This document shows, in pieces, positions 59,512-61,605 of a DNA stretch of 61,605 nt. The position numbers were made by a program, and so were the translations under genes. The notes under the pieces were generated by a model, which had not been told where the DNA came from, did no database searches, and saw only the letters and a list, made by a program, of their open reading frames with translations. Origin of the DNA: Acinetobacter sp. Ver3 (lineage in GTDB: Bacteria > Pseudomonadota > Gammaproteobacteria > Pseudomonadales > Moraxellaceae); NCBI RefSeq assembly GCF_000632455.1, contig NZ_JFYL01000012.1:1-61605 (forward strand), given 5' to 3'. How positions within the stretch are numbered: position 1 is the stretch's first letter; each line of letters begins with the position of its first letter.

Positions 59512-59733
59512 CTAAGATTCAATCACGTAATGAAATTCAGAATCCGAAACTTGTTTAAATGCGCATGTCAATTTATGTAGCTGACAATAACGTTGAATAT
59601 CGATTTGACTGTTCGGATCTGAAGCTTTTAATAAAAATTGCTGAGGTGCACTATTTTGTTTCATCGATTTCTTAAGTAGCAGTAAAGGTAAAGGGCAAGG
59701 TTTACCCATCGCATCGATTAACACTTGAGACAT
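59512..59733 (-). CDS. tusA: TusA-family sulfurtransferase
   Basis: A 73-residue SirA/TusA-type sulfur carrier. The motif CPLPLLLLKK at residues 13-22 carries the sulfur-binding Cys and the CPxP signature. In characterised members the protein relays persulfide sulfur from IscS for tRNA s2U formation or other thiol pathways. The sequence is more divergent than E. coli TusA, so a related role (YeeD/YedF type) is possible. It is divergent from the cold-shock gene. Confidence 0.88.
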   Translation of the reverse strand: MSQVLIDAMGKPCPLPLLLLKKSMKQNSAPQQFLLKASDPNSQIDIQRYCQLHKLTCAFKQVSDSEFHYVIES

Positions 59734-60120
59734 AGTAAAACACGAGATTGAATAATAAAGTTGGTCATTATTCTAGCAAAAGTGTGACTTAAGAATAAAA
59801 TTAAATGATTTAGATGAACTGTTCAAATAAAGTGCAATTTTTGCACTAAATTTGTGTGATTAATATACAAGTTTTAGTTAGATAATTAGCTAAAATTTTT
59901 CTATTAATTGTGTTGTACCCATGTTAAGCTCAATGCGTACTTAAGGATTGCGTAGAGAAATTTGTTCTCTAAGCCTTATTTATAATGGATATAACCGGGA
60001 TTTTGTTAATAGTTTTACAGAATGATTACAAGCTTTGAAATAAAAAATGTTTTAAAATTTGTTTGCTCTGCTGTTTGCAACACCGGGTGGTCCCTTTTCT
60101 TACCAACTGAGGATTAACTT
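59734..60120 (+). promoter_or_regulatory. Upstream region and long leader of the cold-shock gene
   Basis: 387 bases without a gene. A two-part hairpin, TAAGG ... TAGAGAA / TTCTCTA ... CCTTA, spans about 59942-59978. A GAGGA ribosome site is at 60109-60113. Cold-shock genes commonly have long structured leaders that change fold with temperature; this region fits that picture. The promoter was not located with confidence, and tusA is transcribed away from here. Confidence 0.5.
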
Positions 60121-60333
60121 ATGACAGCTCGCGAACAAGGCGTTGTTAAGTGGTTTAACGATACTAAAGGTTTTGGCTTTATTCAACGCGCAGGCGGTGA
60201 TGACGTATTCGTTCATTTCCGTGCTATTCAAGGTGAAGGCCACCGTTCACTTCGTGACGGTCAACGCGTAGAATTCAGCGTTGTACAAGGTCAAAAAGGT
60301 TTTCAAGCTGAAGAAGTTCAGCCTTTAGACTAA
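60121..60333 (+). CDS. Cold-shock domain protein, CspA family
   Basis: A 70-residue OB-fold RNA chaperone. RNP1 is seen as KGFGFIQ (residues 17-23) and RNP2 as VFVHF (32-36), with the start GVVKWFND and the end [17 protein letters not shown] of the family. It binds single-stranded RNA and melts secondary structure. Whether it is cold-induced cannot be told from the protein. It precedes a DEAD-box helicase gene, but a terminator separates the two. Confidence 0.96.
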   Translation: MTAREQGVVKWFNDTKGFGFIQRAGGDDVFVHFRAIQGEGHRSLRDGQRVEFSVVQGQKGFQAEEVQPLD

Positions 60334-60359
60334 TCCTACTTTTCACTGAAAATTAGGTT

Positions 60360-60392
60360 ACGCTCCAATTTTGATAAATTGGGGCGTTTTTT
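60360..60392 (+). terminator. Terminator after the cold-shock gene
   Basis: Stem ACGCTCCAATTT / AAATTGGGGCGT with one T-G pair and a TGAT loop, then a T run. Confidence 0.9.
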
Positions 60393-60439
60393 GTTTATAC
60401 TATAGACCATTATCAAATATTGATTGTAGAGCCCCTTAT

Positions 60440-61591
60440 ATGTCATCAGGTTTCGAAACCCTTAATTTACATCCGCAACTTAAGCAAGCGATTGATGCTT
60501 TAGGGTTTAATGAAATGACCCCCATTCAACAGAAAGTATTGAAATATACGTTGGCAGGGCATGATGCAATTGGACGTGCACAAACAGGCACAGGAAAAAC
60601 CGCAGCATTCTTAATTAGTGTTATTAATGATTTATTGAACAATCCGATACAAACACAGCGTTATCGTGGTGAACCCCGTGCTCTAATTATGGCACCAACG
60701 CGTGAGCTTGCGATTCAAATTGAAAACGATGCACGTGATCTGACTAAGTTTACCGACTTAAATGTTGTGACTTTGGTGGGTGGTGTAGACTTCGATAAGC
60801 AAAAAAAACAACTGGATGAAAATTTCGTAGATATTCTTGTCGCGACACCAGGTCGTTTGATTGATTTTACTGAACAAAAAGAAATTTGGTTGGATCAAAT
60901 TGAATTTTTAGTCATTGATGAGGCAGATCGTTTACTGGATATGGGATTTATTCCTTCTGTTAAACGCATTGTGCGATTCTCTCCACGCAAAGAACAACGT
61001 CAAACTTTAATGTTCTCTGCTACGTTTAGTTATGATGTACTCAATCTTGCTCAACAATGGTTATTTGAACCTGTTACTGTCGAAATTGAGCCTGAGAAAA
61101 AAACCAATGCTGACGTAGAGCAACGTGTTTATGTGGTTGGGAAATCAGATAAATACAAATTGCTGCAAGAAATATTGCGTGATGAGCCCATTGAAAAGGT
61201 CATGATATTTGCAAACCGCCGTGATCAGGTCCGTAAGCTGTATGATCATCTTAAGCATGATGGTTACAAGGTAGTGATGTTATCTGGTGAAATCGCGCAA
61301 GATAAACGTTTAAAGATGTTGGATCAATTTAAAAATGGCAAACACAACATTATGATCGCAACAGATGTGGCTGGTCGAGGTATTCATGTGGATGGTGTGT
61401 CACACGTGATTAATTTTACTCTGCCTGAGCAGTCTGATGATTATGTACACCGTATAGGTCGTACAGGTCGAGCAGGAACAAGAGGGGTGAGTATCAGTTT
61501 CTTGTCAGAAGATGATGCTTTTTATTTACCTGAGATCGAAAAAGCGATTGGTCAAAAGATTCCATTGACACGTTTAGATGGTTATTGCTAA
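60440..61591 (+). CDS. rhlB: DEAD-box ATP-dependent RNA helicase, RhlB-like
   Basis: 383 residues with all DEAD-box motifs in order: the Q motif ([12 protein letters not shown]), [28 protein letters not shown] in [16 protein letters not shown] in LMFSATF, and [10 protein letters not shown] at the end. It has the core only, with a short C-terminal tail. Length and the [20 protein letters not shown] run are close to RhlB, a degradosome helicase. ATG 60440 (MSSGFETL) is preferred over an in-frame upstream start at 60371 that overlaps the terminator. It ends 14 bases before the window edge. Confidence 0.92.
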   Translation: MSSGFETLNLHPQLKQAIDALGFNEMTPIQQKVLKYTLAGHDAIGRAQTGTGKTAAFLISVINDLLNNPIQTQRYRGEPRALIMAPTRELAIQIENDARDLTKFTDLNVVTLVGGVDFDKQKKQLDENFVDILVATPGRLIDFTEQKEIWLDQIEFLVIDEADRLLDMGFIPSVKRIVRFSPRKEQRQTLMFSATFSYDVLNLAQQWLFEPVTVEIEPEKKTNADVEQRVYVVGKSDKYKLLQEILRDEPIEKVMIFANRRDQVRKLYDHLKHDGYKVVMLSGEIAQDKRLKMLDQFKNGKHNIMIATDVAGRGIHVDGVSHVINFTLPEQSDDYVHRIGRTGRAGTRGVSISFLSEDDAFYLPEIEKAIGQKIPLTRLDGYC

Positions 61592-61605
61592 TTGCTCAAT
61601 AAAAA

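Overview
The window reads as a chromosomal segment of a low-GC gammaproteobacterium of the Moraxellaceae, most probably Acinetobacter. This is inferred from remembered gene content and protein sequence, not from a database search. Supporting points are the alaS-lysC-csrA order with a long-tailed CsrA, a monomeric NADP isocitrate dehydrogenase, an OsmC-YcaO fusion, Pseudomonas-type pyrB-pyrC', and a GlyGly-CTERM extracellular nuclease. Most genes are housekeeping. I see no prophage, insertion sequence, CRISPR array or integron.

Layout: 1-6.3 kb holds an unknown protein cut by the window edge, epmB, divergent efp, the cstA-ybdD pyruvate/peptide uptake pair and a ketopantoate reductase. 6.3-10.4 kb is a moxR-DUF58-tgpA transglutaminase operon followed by tRNA-Val(GAC). 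10.4-15.6 kb has icd and osmC-ycaO. 15.8-21.4 kb has a 38-residue membrane peptide, a purine salvage pair (AzgA permease and adenine-deaminase-type enzyme) behind a structured leader, two related small Cys-rich exported proteins flanking a cytochrome b561, rnhB and csrA. 21.6-32.3 kb has lysC, alaS, a GAPDH/Epd-family gene, hisZ, purA, a membrane protein, an M48 lipoprotein peptidase and tas. 32.5-37.4 kb has a crp/vfr regulator divergent from osmC, a rhodanese, and clpB behind a clear sigma-32 promoter. 37.5-41.1 kb is the least understood part: a three-gene operon with a GH3-family acyl-amido synthetase between two acetyltransferase-like proteins. 41.2-51 kb has an exported protein, rlmKL, a LysE exporter, pyrB-pyrC', two LprI-like lipoproteins, a DUF2520 protein and trmB. 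51-61.6 kb has the nuclease, a SulP transporter, two glutathione transferases, DUF423-thiS-thiG, rpoH, tusA, a cold-shock protein and rhlB.

Working together: rpoH and its probable target clpB both lie here; EpmB modifies EF-P encoded next door; PyrC' should scaffold PyrB; the permease and deaminase form a purine salvage route; ThiS and ThiG make the thiamin thiazole.

Three genes (tgpA, the small lipoprotein at 20.0 kb, and the first gene of the GH3 operon) are each interrupted by exactly one extra base in an A or T run of 7-8. Either the sequence has homopolymer errors or these genes depend on slippage; raw reads or a close relative would settle it. The strongest candidates for undescribed biology are the GH3 operon and the leader RNA before the purine permease.
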